DNA from: a virus
DNA length: 64,000 nt
IMG/VR virus record: IMGVR_UViG_3300009103_000017
Span: 1 to 64,000 of that record
Reading direction: 5' to 3' (one strand)
This document shows positions 25,624 through 34,141 of this stretch, piece by piece. The notes beneath the pieces are model-generated. The model made no database searches. It saw nothing but the letters and a program-made list of their open reading frames with translations, and had not been told where the DNA came from. Every line of letters begins with the position of its first letter. Within the stretch, counting starts at the first letter, position 1. The position numbers and the translations under genes are program-made.

Positions 25624-27456
25624 ATGGATTGGTTAAAATATTATACAAGAAATAATATAGAGAGCATAGAATCGATCGATTCTCTTTATAAGATTATCGA
25701 GGAGGTACTTGAACTGGACCGCCCCCTCCTCAACTCACCACACCAAAGAGAGCCTTCACTAAAAGAAGAGTTTATGAAGGGTGAGAGAAAACTTGTTTTG
25801 ACGCTGGAAGCAATTCCGGAGATTGCAGTTTCAGAACTTGGCTGGACCGATGTGTCTGGCAAAGGTGAGGCAGAGATTCAGGGACCTGAGAGAAAAAGGT
25901 TGAGTCAGTTTTTAGAAAATATCGAAGGTAATGATTTTGTGGCAAAGGTCAATTCATTGGGAAAATTTTATGAGGATCCTGACACTGCCATGGCTTCTAT
26001 GTTTCCCGCCGGCGAAGCTCAAAATACTGCGGAACAGATAAGGGTTGCGCTGTCTTACATGGTCTTCTTCAAAACTTTAACAAAGGTTATATCAAATTTT
26101 AATGCCGCTTCAGCCGGCTTTAACTTTGAAGCTTTTCTGGCCGTTTTAGCAGGCGGCTTTCAGGTCCCTGCGAATAAAGGTACCATTGCTGATTTTGTAA
26201 GTAGATCAGAAGGTCACGATATGCCAATTAGCCTCAAATTGTATGGCGAGGGGCACCTGCATGTCGGTGGCAGCTTTACGGACCTTGTAAATGATTTGGT
26301 ATCTCCTCAATATGATGTCCCCATCATGCGTTATCTTGCGTGTACGAAAAAATTCGAAGATGATAAAAAAGCGGGCTTAGATATTAATGGCACAATCAAA
26401 TTTATGAGATTTGATTTTACATTAGCGAATGTAATGAATATCTTATCGATCTCCTCAAAGAGATCGAGAGATAATATTTTGCTCGCTAAACCCTTCATTG
26501 AGCGTTATGAGGCAGGGGAACAAGATTTAGACTACAGGGCAAGTTTACCGGGCATAAACCTCCCTTCGGTTGAAGAGCTAGAGTCTGAGTATATAGAGTT
26601 TTTAAAGGCGCGCCTTTCTAATTACCGGTACCTAGAAGAAGAAGAAATAGAGAATCTCATAAACCTTGTCCAGTGGGGCCACAATGACAGTCTTTTCTTA
26701 CCTGTTCAGGTTGTGGAATATGACGAACAGGGAGAAAAATTAGTTTTCTCACAGGTTTCCAGAGGGGTTTCGCCGATACCCTCCTCTGCTTCATCAAAGG
26801 GGGACTCTAAAAAAATATTCCAAGGAATTTTAGCTATGGTGGCCAACAGCATGCCAGAAAAACTTACGCCAGATGCAGCTGCTTCGCAATCGACTGTTAG
26901 CGCTTTCAGTAAAGACGTAAAAAAGATAGCAAACGAGATAGCAAAAGCAAACAGTGATATTTTGAGTAAATATAATGTCTCAGAATTAAACAAACAGCGC
27001 GCTTCGATGCTTGAAGGCGCCTTCGATGGAGTTACTCATGAGCGCTCACTGGAGATATACAACGAACTGGTCAATGACCCCGAGAAACAAAAAATAGCCT
27101 TGCAAAATTCTTTTGGATATCTGAATAGGAAGCAATTTAATCTAGTTCAGACTGCAGTCGAGGGCCTCAGGGGGCTGGTGGATCCCAAGACTCCAGTCGT
27201 TCCAGAGGGGCAAGAGGAGGTGGTCTTCGGCCGCATAGAGGTCGGTGCACGCAATACACAAAATATGCTAAACAGGATGACGTCTGTATTAAATGAAGCT
27301 ATTTTTGATATCTTCTTGAGTGTCAAGGCGATACAGGACAACACATATGCCTATGTCGCCGGCGGCATGAGGGAGGACGATAAAGCCGAAAATGCAATTA
27401 ATGCGTCCACAGAAGTGATTTCCAAGACAACAGAACTTAGAACAACAAATAAATAA
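25624..27456 (+). CDS. Large hypothetical protein, possibly with a PD-(D/E)XK-like core
   Basis: 610 residues; ATG 25624 is preferred over 25618 because the AGGAG at 25611-25615 then has 8-nt spacing. Around residues 165-205 it reads FNFEAFLAVLAGGFQ, then TIADFVSRS, then ISLKLYGE, an E...D...SxK arrangement like that of PD-(D/E)XK nucleases. The rest is helical, with a Ser-rich linker near 395 and a C-terminus rich in Asn/Thr. Immediately upstream of GroEL. Either a nuclease-fold protein or a virion protein; both remain possible. Confidence 0.5.
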   Translation: MDWLKYYTRNNIESIESIDSLYKIIEEVLELDRPLLNSPHQREPSLKEEFMKGERKLVLTLEAIPEIAVSELGWTDVSGKGEAEIQGPERKRLSQFLENIEGNDFVAKVNSLGKFYEDPDTAMASMFPAGEAQNTAEQIRVALSYMVFFKTLTKVISNFNAASAGFNFEAFLAVLAGGFQVPANKGTIADFVSRSEGHDMPISLKLYGEGHLHVGGSFTDLVNDLVSPQYDVPIMRYLACTKKFEDDKKAGLDINGTIKFMRFDFTLANVMNILSISSKRSRDNILLAKPFIERYEAGEQDLDYRASLPGINLPSVEELESEYIEFLKARLSNYRYLEEEEIENLINLVQWGHNDSLFLPVQVVEYDEQGEKLVFSQVSRGVSPIPSSASSKGDSKKIFQGILAMVANSMPEKLTPDAAASQSTVSAFSKDVKKIANEIAKANSDILSKYNVSELNKQRASMLEGAFDGVTHERSLEIYNELVNDPEKQKIALQNSFGYLNRKQFNLVQTAVEGLRGLVDPKTPVVPEGQEEVVFGRIEVGARNTQNMLNRMTSVLNEAIFDIFLSVKAIQDNTYAYVAGGMREDDKAENAINASTEVISKTTELRTTNK

Positions 27457-27466
27457 AAAAAACTAT

Positions 27467-27494
27467 TTGACATATCTCAAAAATACGTTATAAT
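27467..27494 (+). promoter_or_regulatory. Sigma70-type promoter for groEL
   Basis: TTGACA (27467-27472), 16 bp, TATAAT (27489-27494), then AAAAGGAG upstream of the ATG at 27528. A strong promoter fits a chaperonin needed in quantity. Confidence 0.78.
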
Positions 27495-27527
27495 AATATC
27501 ATATCATTTTAAAAGGAGTTAGTTGAA

Positions 27528-29099
27528 ATGACGAAAGTTGTTTTAGATAGTGGTTACCACCTTCGAGATAAGATTCTTGAGGGGGTTAATACTTTAGCAG
27601 ATTGTGTGGGATCAACTCTTGGCCCTAAGGGTCAAAATGTTCTTGTACACAAAAAGGGCCAAAGACCCTTCATCACAAAGGACGGAGTAACCGTCGCAAA
27701 GAGTGTCCAGTTTGAAGATCCTTTCGTCAATGCCGGCGCCGAAGTAGTAAAGCAGGTATCGGCAAAAACGAATCTAGAAGCTGGCGACGGCACAACTACT
27801 TCAACTGTGTTAGCGAGAGAAATAATGAATCAGGCACACAAATTTATTGGCTCCGGAGCCTCACCAATTGAGCTTAAGAGGGGCCTAGATCAGTGTCTGG
27901 AGGCCGCAACAACAGTCATCCAAGCCTTGGCAAAGCCCATCTCTTCTGCGTCCGATATAGAGCACATAGCGTCAATTTCTGCTAACAATGATGCTGATAT
28001 AGGAAAGCTGGTAGCCACAGCCGTGGACAAGGTTGGCAAAAATGGGTCAATTACGGTAGAAGAAGCCAGATCTCTGGAGACTAGCCTCAATCTTGTGGAA
28101 GGGTTCCGCTTTGATTCTGGCTATTGTGCCACCGCATTTGTTACCGATGAAAGGAAGGGGTCAGTCAGATATGATAACCCTCTATTTTTTATAACGGATT
28201 CGAAAATCGAGTTAGTCCAAGATATTTTGCCTGCATTAGAGATCGCGGCCCGAGAGAATAGACCTTTTGTAATTGTGGCGGATGACATCGAAGGCCAAGC
28301 TCTCGCCGCTCTGATAATGAATACAATTCGGGGCTCGATGAAAGTTGCAGCAATTAAGGCACCTCGCTATGGCGAGGAACGCAGAAATATTATGTCCGAC
28401 TTGTCTTTGGTCACTGGTGCAAAGTACTTCAAGCGGGAGTCTGGAGATAAAATCACGGAAGCATCTTTAAAGGATTTCGGTACCGCGAAGACCGTTGAGA
28501 TCAACAAAGGGAACACTGTCGTGGTTGATGGCGGCGGCACCGCATCTCTTATATCTGAAAGAATAGACACTCTAGTAGAAGAGATTCGCGAAACCGAAAA
28601 CACAAATCAAGCTCGACGTTTACAGGAAAGGGTAACAAGGCTTTCTAGCGGTATCGCGATTATTAGAGTTGGTGCCTCCACTGAGATTGAGATGATCGAA
28701 AAAAAACACAGAATTGAAGATGCTTTAGAAGCTGTGCGCTCTGCTCAACAAGAAGGGGTGGTTCCTGGCGGTGGCCTCGCTCTCTTTCAAGCTTCACAGG
28801 AGCTGTCAGTGGACTTTGAAAACGACGAGCGCGCTCCTGCGCTTAAGATTTTCAAGAGCGCGCTTGAAGCACCCCTCAGGACCATGGCTACCAACGCTGG
28901 CTTATCTGCGGATGTTGTTGTGGAAAAGCTCAAAACTCAAAAATCCTTTCATGGCATTGACTTTACTACGGGCAAATCGGTAAACATGGTGGAGAAAGGA
29001 ATTATTGATCCTGTTAAAGTTACCCGATGCGCACTAAAGAATGCAGTTTCGGTTGCTGGTACTCTTTTACTGACAAAGCACAGTATTATAGAAGTTTGA
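27528..29099 (+). CDS. groEL-like: GroEL-like chaperonin
   Basis: 523 residues, slightly shorter than bacterial GroEL (about 548). Signature segments: STLGPKGQNVLV, ITKDGVTVAKSV, the ATPase loop GDGTTTSTVLA, apical domain FDSGYCATAFVT, IKAPRYGEERRNIM, and VVPGGGLALF near the C-terminus. The Gly/Met-rich C-terminal tail of bacterial GroEL is absent; the protein ends in HSIIEV. Together with the GroES-like gene this forms a full phage chaperonin set, presumably for folding phage head or enzyme proteins. Confidence 0.93.
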   Translation: MTKVVLDSGYHLRDKILEGVNTLADCVGSTLGPKGQNVLVHKKGQRPFITKDGVTVAKSVQFEDPFVNAGAEVVKQVSAKTNLEAGDGTTTSTVLAREIMNQAHKFIGSGASPIELKRGLDQCLEAATTVIQALAKPISSASDIEHIASISANNDADIGKLVATAVDKVGKNGSITVEEARSLETSLNLVEGFRFDSGYCATAFVTDERKGSVRYDNPLFFITDSKIELVQDILPALEIAARENRPFVIVADDIEGQALAALIMNTIRGSMKVAAIKAPRYGEERRNIMSDLSLVTGAKYFKRESGDKITEASLKDFGTAKTVEINKGNTVVVDGGGTASLISERIDTLVEEIRETENTNQARRLQERVTRLSSGIAIIRVGASTEIEMIEKKHRIEDALEAVRSAQQEGVVPGGGLALFQASQELSVDFENDERAPALKIFKSALEAPLRTMATNAGLSADVVVEKLKTQKSFHGIDFTTGKSVNMVEKGIIDPVKVTRCALKNAVSVAGTLLLTKHSIIEV

Positions 29100-29133
29100 G
29101 CATAGATAGCCTACTTAAAATAGGAGGTGACAT

Positions 29134-29400
29134 ATGTCCAACAACAATCAGCAGATAATGATAGAAATTCAAAAGAGTTTAGATAAATTATGCAATAGTA
29201 TAGACACACTGAAGGACAAGCAGGAAGAGGCCAATTCAGCGATTGTTAAGATTAAAGAAGCAATTTTCAATCCAGATCAGGGTCTTTATGCACGCCTTCG
29301 AGAATTAGAAAGCTGGAAATCAACAAGTTCCAAAATGATTTGGACGTTGTTCACAACCATGATAGGTCTCATTTCAGCTTTTGTACTTAAGAGTTTTTAA
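29134..29400 (+). CDS. Coiled-coil protein with C-terminal membrane anchor
   Basis: 88 residues behind a near-perfect TAGGAGGTGA ribosome site. An N-terminal coiled coil (IQKSLDKLCNSIDTLKDKQE) leads to LYARLRELESWK, then one transmembrane helix (MIWTLFTTMIGLISAFVLKSF) at the end. This layout is shared by XhlA-type haemolysin/holin-associated proteins of phages. A lysis-related role is a hypothesis from topology only. Confidence 0.65.
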   Translation: MSNNNQQIMIEIQKSLDKLCNSIDTLKDKQEEANSAIVKIKEAIFNPDQGLYARLRELESWKSTSSKMIWTLFTTMIGLISAFVLKSF

Positions 29401-29408
29401 GGAAAAGA

Positions 29409-29696
29409 ATGTTAGTTAAATTTAAACAGTTGGTGATAGATAATCAAGGATACCAAAGGAAGATATTTTTTGAAGATATTTTTTTAAATCCAAATTCTAT
29501 TGTCTCCATAATGAATTATGATGGGGCAACAGAGTTTTTGATTTCAGAATCCTCTGAATATGCGAAAGAAGAGTTTTCTCTAATAAGGGTTTCTTATGGA
29601 CCCAAGGTGGAAGAAGTTATAGTTTCCGGCACCGCGACATCACTATCAGAAAAAATACAATCTAGCCAAAGAGCACGTCGAGTGCTACATGGGTAG
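29409..29696 (+). CDS. Hypothetical protein
   Basis: 95 residues, beta-rich at the start (VKFKQLVIDNQGYQRKIFF) with an acidic middle and a basic C-terminus (SSQRARRVLHG). The start has a GGAAAAG ribosome site, and the 3' end overlaps the glutaredoxin by 8 nt. No recognisable family. Confidence 0.6.
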   Translation: MLVKFKQLVIDNQGYQRKIFFEDIFLNPNSIVSIMNYDGATEFLISESSEYAKEEFSLIRVSYGPKVEEVIVSGTATSLSEKIQSSQRARRVLHG

Positions 29697-29934
29697 AAGG
29701 TATATTATTTATGGTCGTAGCAGTTGTGATTTTTGCCATATGGCGTGTGATTTTTTGAGTGCTTCTTCAGAAGAGTTTATTTTTTTAGATTTTGAAGAAG
29801 ACCAAGAATTTATAGAAGAAATAAAAGAATTTTATTCTTTTAAAACAGTGCCGGTCATTCTGGAGAATAGCCTTTCTTCCGGATCCGTTCAATTAATTGG
29901 CGGGTACACTGATTTATTAGATTTCTTAAAATAG
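29689..29934 (+). CDS. grx-like: Glutaredoxin-like protein
   Basis: 81 residues. Thioredoxin-fold glutaredoxin with active-site C-D-F-C (RSSCDFCHMA) and the cis-Pro segment KTVPVIL, followed by GGYTDL, which matches the G-G-x-x-D glutathione-binding end. Likely electron donor to the ribonucleotide reductase or to other thiol enzymes of the phage. Confidence 0.88.
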   Translation: MGRRYIIYGRSSCDFCHMACDFLSASSEEFIFLDFEEDQEFIEEIKEFYSFKTVPVILENSLSSGSVQLIGGYTDLLDFLK

Positions 29935-29947
29935 GGATCCCGATGCC

Positions 29948-30295
29948 ATGACTGAAGAATCCAATGATCACATGGAGGTTGATGTGTCAGTCCTCCGAGC
30001 TTTATCCCGTAGTGTGGCGCCGATACAACACAAGATAGCTTCAGTCATAGCTGATCATTATTCGTCCACCTACAGCTTGTCCGAGTCCCAGCTTATAACT
30101 TTTTTGGAAACACATCTATCTTGTTTGGTTCTTGTTCGCTCTGTGGAAGAACTGTCTCAACAGGCTAAGGATGCAAAAGTAAAAATAGTATTAATGAAAC
30201 CAGAGGAGATTGTGCTCATGAGCACGATGGTTACAAGCATTGATAATGTGAAAAATTATGCTTACGAGAGTGGTATAAGCCTATTGGAGCACTGA
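29948..30295 (+). CDS. Hypothetical protein
   Basis: 115 residues, mostly helical and acidic at both ends, with a central segment LETHLSCLVLVRSVEELSQQ. No known domain recognised. It follows the glutaredoxin by 13 nt and precedes a membrane protein by 1 nt. Confidence 0.55.
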   Translation: MTEESNDHMEVDVSVLRALSRSVAPIQHKIASVIADHYSSTYSLSESQLITFLETHLSCLVLVRSVEELSQQAKDAKVKIVLMKPEEIVLMSTMVTSIDNVKNYAYESGISLLEH

Positions 30296-30296
30296 T

Positions 30297-30629
30297 ATGT
30301 ATAGGGGCATTGCGCTCTTCTTGCTGGGTCAAATACTGGGGTGGTTTCAATTAAATTTACAATATATAAGTAAGTGGTGGAGCGACAAGCCTCTTCTTTC
30401 TGCAATTTTAATGGGGATCCCCACTAGTATTGCTTTTTGGTATGCTTGGAAATATACCTCTGATGCCACCGGATCTGTTTGGTCGTCTAGATTTATAGGA
30501 TCCAGTACTGGTATGCTTGTTTTTCCTATTTTAACTTGGTATTTATTAGGGGAAAGCATGTTTACCGTCAAGACTCTAGTGTGTTTAACATTGGCCGTCG
30601 TTATAATTTTAATACAACTCTATTGCTGA
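30297..30629 (+). CDS. Small multi-pass membrane protein
   Basis: 110 residues with three to four hydrophobic helices: IALFLLGQILGWFQL, LLSAILMGIPTSIAFWYAW, GSSTGMLVFPILTWYLLG and LVCLTLAVVIILIQLYC. The pattern resembles half of a drug/metabolite-type transporter and similar small phage membrane proteins. Holin or transporter function cannot be told apart from sequence. Confidence 0.65.
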   Translation: MYRGIALFLLGQILGWFQLNLQYISKWWSDKPLLSAILMGIPTSIAFWYAWKYTSDATGSVWSSRFIGSSTGMLVFPILTWYLLGESMFTVKTLVCLTLAVVIILIQLYC

Positions 30630-30686
30630 TATTAGATCTTTCTGGCGTGGTATACTAATTATAATATAACCAATTGGAGCTTAATA

Positions 30687-31091
30687 ATGTCATTACGTGC
30701 CCACAAAAAGTGGCGGAAATTTTTAGGTGACTCTAAAACGGAGTTGATAAACGAGGAGATTGGACGCTCCCGTCAAAGGGGAATATATAAATTTTACTGC
30801 ATGCTATCATACGGCATCACAAGTGACGAAAACCATGCCCGCGGCCTCGACGATATTTTGGCAGACCTTCGAGCACTTCCGAATGTTACAATCGTAACAG
30901 TGGTAATATCCAATCAGAAGATAGGAGAGGGGAGGTACATTGCGGGCCTAAGTATCAAATTTATACCCAGCGTCCCGGGTCAGTTTAATTCACCAGAAGA
31001 TGTTAAAGTTAGAATTCTTAGAGATGTGAAGAGGCTGGGAAATGTAAAAAATCTTTTCAAAGTTTCCTCCGGCGTTGAAAGGATAGAATGA
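30687..31091 (+). CDS. Hypothetical protein
   Basis: 134 residues with a TTGGAGC ribosome site. A basic N-terminus is followed by FYCMLSYGITSDE, a ferredoxin-like alpha/beta pattern (LDDILADLRALPNVTIVTVVIS, YIAGLSIKFIPSVPG) and a C-terminal helix. No catalytic motif. The betaalphabeta layout could mean a structural or ligand-binding protein. Confidence 0.6.
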   Translation: MSLRAHKKWRKFLGDSKTELINEEIGRSRQRGIYKFYCMLSYGITSDENHARGLDDILADLRALPNVTIVTVVISNQKIGEGRYIAGLSIKFIPSVPGQFNSPEDVKVRILRDVKRLGNVKNLFKVSSGVERIE

Positions 31092-31092
31092 A

Positions 31093-31686
31093 TTGTCCGC
31101 AACACCTGAAGAAATAAAAAGAAGACATCTTCAGGAGCTGTTTGATGAAGTTCTGAAGGAAAAAAAGATTTTTCTAATTCCAAAGTTTGTACGCTGCTTT
31201 GAGAGTACAGACCCTCCCAAGACTATAACTTCGTTTGGGTTTGAAGAGCGTTGCGGGTCGATAACAAAATCCTGTGAATTTGAAGAAGTTTCAGGAAAGG
31301 GGTTTGTAGATTGTATTTTTCGTACGTGTGTGAATTTCTATTCGGAAGAATACGAGAGCTTGAAAAATATTGAACTTGTTGATCTATTGATAACTCCTGT
31401 TTTTAGTTTTCGAGTTGCAACTCATGCATCCAAAGCAAATGTCTTACTTAAGATAAAGGTCGATTCGCGAGGTGAGTTTGAATTTAAAAATAAGTCAAAC
31501 TTTATAATATCTTCGAGTTATGCGAATATTCTTGCATCATTAGAATTTTTCATAAATTGTGAAAAAGCTTTTAGATTACTTAGGGACTTGACTTTAGATG
31601 CCAAAGAGAGAAACCGAGGAGATTTAGTTAGTGCATATTCATATAAATTATCAAGCTTAACAGAGATGAATACTTATGAAAAATAG
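31093..31686 (+). CDS. Hypothetical protein
   Basis: 197 residues from a TTG one base after the upstream stop. The N-terminus is a charged helix (PEEIKRRHLQELFDEVLKEK); the rest is beta-rich with several Cys (RCGSITKSCEFEE, FRTCVNFYSEEY). No known motif. Its end overlaps a small membrane ORF. Confidence 0.55.
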   Translation: MSATPEEIKRRHLQELFDEVLKEKKIFLIPKFVRCFESTDPPKTITSFGFEERCGSITKSCEFEEVSGKGFVDCIFRTCVNFYSEEYESLKNIELVDLLITPVFSFRVATHASKANVLLKIKVDSRGEFEFKNKSNFIISSSYANILASLEFFINCEKAFRLLRDLTLDAKERNRGDLVSAYSYKLSSLTEMNTYEK

Positions 31687-31753
31687 TCTGGTTGCTCTGG
31701 TCGCGTTCTTAATATCGGTGGTGCTTGTTAGTTGGAAGAGGGGTTTATTTTAA
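31676..31753 (+). CDS. 25-residue single-pass membrane peptide
   Basis: MKNSLVALVAFLISVVLVSW then KRGLF: one hydrophobic helix with positive ends, overlapping the upstream gene by 11 nt. Too short for comparison; listed because several similar one-helix peptides occur between genes in this window. Confidence 0.4.
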   Translation: MKNSLVALVAFLISVVLVSWKRGLF

Positions 31754-31755
31754 TT

Positions 31756-31878
31756 ATGCGAAATGTGTTATTAGTTTGTTGGATAGTTCTCTTGATAACT
31801 TTGGGAGTTGTAGCACATTATGCCCAGAAAGACATTGATAGACAAATTGGTGAGACCACCAGAACTAATCAAAGGTGA
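31756..31878 (+). CDS. 40-residue membrane peptide overlapping the next gene
   Basis: Begins MRNVLLVCWIVLLITLGVVA, then a soluble tail. Its last 59 nt overlap the start of the KGDLV-type gene in another frame. The pairing of two tiny membrane peptides with nested frames is reminiscent of spanin arrangements, but there is no lipobox in the second frame. Confidence 0.4.
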   Translation: MRNVLLVCWIVLLITLGVVAHYAQKDIDRQIGETTRTNQR

Positions 31879-32119
31879 TTTAGTATATCATATATTATAT
31901 GGGAGAGATTGGGTGGGAGTGTTCCTATCCTCAAAAGAGGAAACGCAAGGGCTTTCTACTCCGAGAGATATCGGCCTTGTTTGTATGCAGCCCGGAACAA
32001 AATATGAGTTTTTCTTCAAAAAATACTTGAAAAAATACTGGGTTGCTGATAATATGGGATATGTATCAATACATTGGCTCAGGAAACTTGAGGGCAACTT
32101 GGGTCCCAAAAAGAGATGA
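31820..32119 (+). CDS. KGDLV-family small protein
   Basis: 99 residues. After a short basic lead, LIKGDLVYHILYGRDWVGVFLS and a C-terminal SIHWLRKL match the small beta-barrel family seen as a tandem array at 43-48 kb (GDLV start, aromatic-rich strands, W-x-x-K/R-x-L end). Function unknown; single copy here. Confidence 0.6.
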   Translation: MPRKTLIDKLVRPPELIKGDLVYHILYGRDWVGVFLSSKEETQGLSTPRDIGLVCMQPGTKYEFFFKKYLKKYWVADNMGYVSIHWLRKLEGNLGPKKR

Positions 32120-32122
32120 AAA

Positions 32123-32551
32123 GTGATTGAGAAAAATTTAAAGGTTGGAGACGCACTAATAGTGAAAGGTAATCGCGTTGTCTTGCTAACTAAGAAAACT
32201 AAAAAATATTGGTATTATTACCTCGATGGCCATTCCGCCAGAATTAGCGATGAAAAACTGTGGAATTATATAGATTTTGGAGAAAACCACCGAAAGGTAC
32301 ATTACAACGGCACAACAAAAAACCGCCACCGAAAACGAAAAGGTAGAACACTAGATTTGCATGGAGTGAGCCATGCAAAAGCTGATGATCAGATTCGAAA
32401 GTATTTGAACTTTATCGAATTACCAACTAATATTATTACAGGGGAGTCGAAAAAGATGAAGGACGCCGTGCGCACGGTAGTGACAGAATATGGCTGGTCG
32501 TGCCATGAAGATCCAACCAATCCTGGGAAGATTATAATTGTTGAGAAGTAG
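32123..32551 (+). CDS. Smr-domain protein fused to a KVGD-like domain
   Basis: 142 residues from a GTG. The N-terminal 50 residues (LKVGDALIVKGNRVVLLTKK) look like the KVGDLV beta-barrel. A basic linker (KNRHRKRKGR) leads to an Smr domain with the TLDLHGVSHAKADDQIR motif and a later IITGESKKMKDAVR (the H-x-G/TGxG-like region). Smr domains bind or cut nucleic acids, including ribosome-associated RNA. This fusion is one of the best hints to what the KVGD domain may do. Confidence 0.75.
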   Translation: MIEKNLKVGDALIVKGNRVVLLTKKTKKYWYYYLDGHSARISDEKLWNYIDFGENHRKVHYNGTTKNRHRKRKGRTLDLHGVSHAKADDQIRKYLNFIELPTNIITGESKKMKDAVRTVVTEYGWSCHEDPTNPGKIIIVEK

Positions 32552-32563
32552 GAAAATCTTCGT

Positions 32564-33115
32564 TTGGTAGTTTTTTTAGCGACATTGCTTCTCCTGTCTC
32601 CGCCTGTGCCTCTTTCTTTGCCGTGGGGCGAAGAACACAGAGATCAGGTATATCTAAAGGATTATAGATATTTCTTTGGCGATCCCCAGTGGGGAACCGT
32701 TGTTTATTTGGGAAAGGAAGATCTGCTGGGTTTGGAAACTGAAATTCAGCTTGAATATGTTGATAGAAAACTTTCCTCAGCGCTACTGGTATTGGGACCC
32801 GCGGGCCTAAATGAAATTAACTGTATCAAGAGATATAAGAAGGTTATAGGCTTCTTGAATGAGAAGTATGGTCACTATCGGCACCAAAATATAACAAAAG
32901 ATCCACTGATAGAAGAGCTGGTGGCCTATCGGCCATGTCACCCCGTAAGAGCAGAACTTTATGAAATAAAAACAATTTGGGTTATACCAACATTTAGAAT
33001 AGAGGCCGAACTCGTAGGAGACGAAGAAGGCTTTTACATACAGATAGAATATATTTTTCTCAAAATTAAGAGAAAAATAAAACAAAGAAAAGAAAAGATA
33101 TTTAGGAGTTTATAA
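32564..33115 (+). CDS. Secreted or periplasmic hypothetical protein
   Basis: 183 residues from a TTG start. The first 20 residues (VVFLATLLLLSPPVPLSLPWG) form a signal peptide-like segment. The rest is beta-rich (GTVVYLGKEDLLGLETEIQLEY) with two Cys (EINCIKRYKK, YRPCHPV) and a basic lysine C-terminus (KIKRKIKQRKEK). Function unknown; export is inferred from the leader. Confidence 0.55.
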   Translation: MVVFLATLLLLSPPVPLSLPWGEEHRDQVYLKDYRYFFGDPQWGTVVYLGKEDLLGLETEIQLEYVDRKLSSALLVLGPAGLNEINCIKRYKKVIGFLNEKYGHYRHQNITKDPLIEELVAYRPCHPVRAELYEIKTIWVIPTFRIEAELVGDEEGFYIQIEYIFLKIKRKIKQRKEKIFRSL

Positions 33116-33116
33116 A

Positions 33117-33299
33117 ATGAAAAAAGTTTCAGTACATCTTGAACCACGCGAAAAAGTAATTAGGAAAAAATCACCAATGGATATGCTTATGAGTACAGCA
33201 TGTCTTGACGTGTATAGATCTTTGACGTTGCCTCAAAAAATTCTTTCTAGAATGAAGCACCTTTTTTGTTCCCGAGATAATTATATTGATAAATTTTAG
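33117..33299 (+). CDS. Small basic hypothetical protein
   Basis: 60 residues with ATTTAGGAG as ribosome site. Lysine/arginine-rich start (KKVSVHLEPREKVIRKK) and a helical second half with two Cys. No recognisable family. Lies just upstream of the IscA-like gene. Confidence 0.5.
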   Translation: MKKVSVHLEPREKVIRKKSPMDMLMSTACLDVYRSLTLPQKILSRMKHLFCSRDNYIDKF

Positions 33300-33316
33300 T
33301 ATAAGGGTTTTTCACA

Positions 33317-33637
33317 ATGATAGGTTTGACCAAAGCTGCATCAAAAAAAGTATTAGAATTATTATCTGAACGATCAGAAATGTTGGGTTTGAGAGTTGCC
33401 GTCCGCGGAGGCGGATGTTCGGGTTTTCAGTATGTGCTAGAATTCGAAGAAGCCTTCAAGGAAAGTGACAGAGAGATTTCCTCTCATGGCGTTAGACTCT
33501 TTATTGATCCGAAAAGTTATTTATATTTGATGGGAACAGAAATTGATTATGTGGATACACTTTCGGGTGCCGGCTTTAAATTTAATAACCCCACCGCTAG
33601 AAGGACGTGCGGCTGCGGGGAAAGTTTTAGCATTTAG
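33317..33637 (+). CDS. iscA-like: IscA/HesB-type iron-sulfur carrier
   Basis: 106 residues with all three A-type carrier cysteines: GGGCSGFQYVLEF near residue 34 and C-G-C-GESF at the C-terminus. The family holds or transfers Fe-S clusters. Here it is a lone gene without other isc/suf genes; it may support a phage or host Fe-S enzyme during infection. Confidence 0.92.
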   Translation: MIGLTKAASKKVLELLSERSEMLGLRVAVRGGGCSGFQYVLEFEEAFKESDREISSHGVRLFIDPKSYLYLMGTEIDYVDTLSGAGFKFNNPTARRTCGCGESFSI

Positions 33638-33640
33638 TGC

Positions 33641-33669
33641 TTGACATTTTTATAAATATCTGATAGTCT
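33641..33669 (+). promoter_or_regulatory. Promoter with overlapping TATAAATA element
   Basis: TTGACA (33641-33646), 17 bp, TAGTCT (33664-33669); inside the spacer lies TATAAATA (33651-33658), the T4 late consensus. Either use gives a very short leader before the ATG at 33678, with no clear ribosome site. Confidence 0.55.
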
Positions 33670-33677
33670 ATAACAAG

Positions 33678-33851
33678 ATGAGTAAGAAAAATATTTTAAA
33701 AACCATAGAGTCTGTATTAGCTAAGTACGCTAAAGAACAGACAAACTTAGTATCTGAGTCTGCCCGCAAGCAAATTGCGGCTGAAATTTTAGAACAGCTG
33801 TCGGGTAAATATTATATGACAGCTTTCAACACATATGATTTAAAGGAATAG
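33678..33851 (+). CDS. Small helical protein with tag-like N-terminus
   Basis: 57 residues: SKKNILKTIESVLAKYAKEQ, then helices to YDLKE. The lysine-rich amphipathic start resembles the short helical tags on other proteins in this genome (see 55.8-60.3 kb). Almost leaderless behind its promoter. Followed after 2 nt by a lipoprotein. Confidence 0.5.
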   Translation: MSKKNILKTIESVLAKYAKEQTNLVSESARKQIAAEILEQLSGKYYMTAFNTYDLKE

Positions 33852-33853
33852 AC

Positions 33854-34138
33854 ATGAAAATTGTTTTACTTTCGCTAGTCTTTCTATCAGGCTGTGCTAT
33901 AAATGAAAATATAGACAACGCCGATGCATCACTCCCTGATTGTGGCAAATCTGAAAGTATTTGGGTCTGCCACAATCCACAATCAGAATATCACGGTACC
34001 CGCTGCAATGAGGAGTGCTATTGGGTCGGTCATATGAGGAGTGAGAATTCTTACTGTTGGCTGCTGGACGAACAAGACTGCAGGCGGCCCCTTGATTTTG
34101 CATGGCAAAAAAATCATTGCCACTTGCTGGGAGAATGA
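33854..34138 (+). CDS. Small cysteine-rich lipoprotein
   Basis: 94 residues; MKIVLLSLVFLSGC gives a lipobox (LSGC). The mature part carries eight further Cys (DCGKSE, WVCHNP, CNEECYW, YCWLL, DCRRP, HCHLL), suggesting a disulfide-stabilised periplasmic or outer-membrane domain. Possible surface-exclusion role, as with many phage lipoproteins; not shown by sequence. Confidence 0.7.
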   Translation: MKIVLLSLVFLSGCAINENIDNADASLPDCGKSESIWVCHNPQSEYHGTRCNEECYWVGHMRSENSYCWLLDEQDCRRPLDFAWQKNHCHLLGE

Positions 34139-34141
34139 ATC

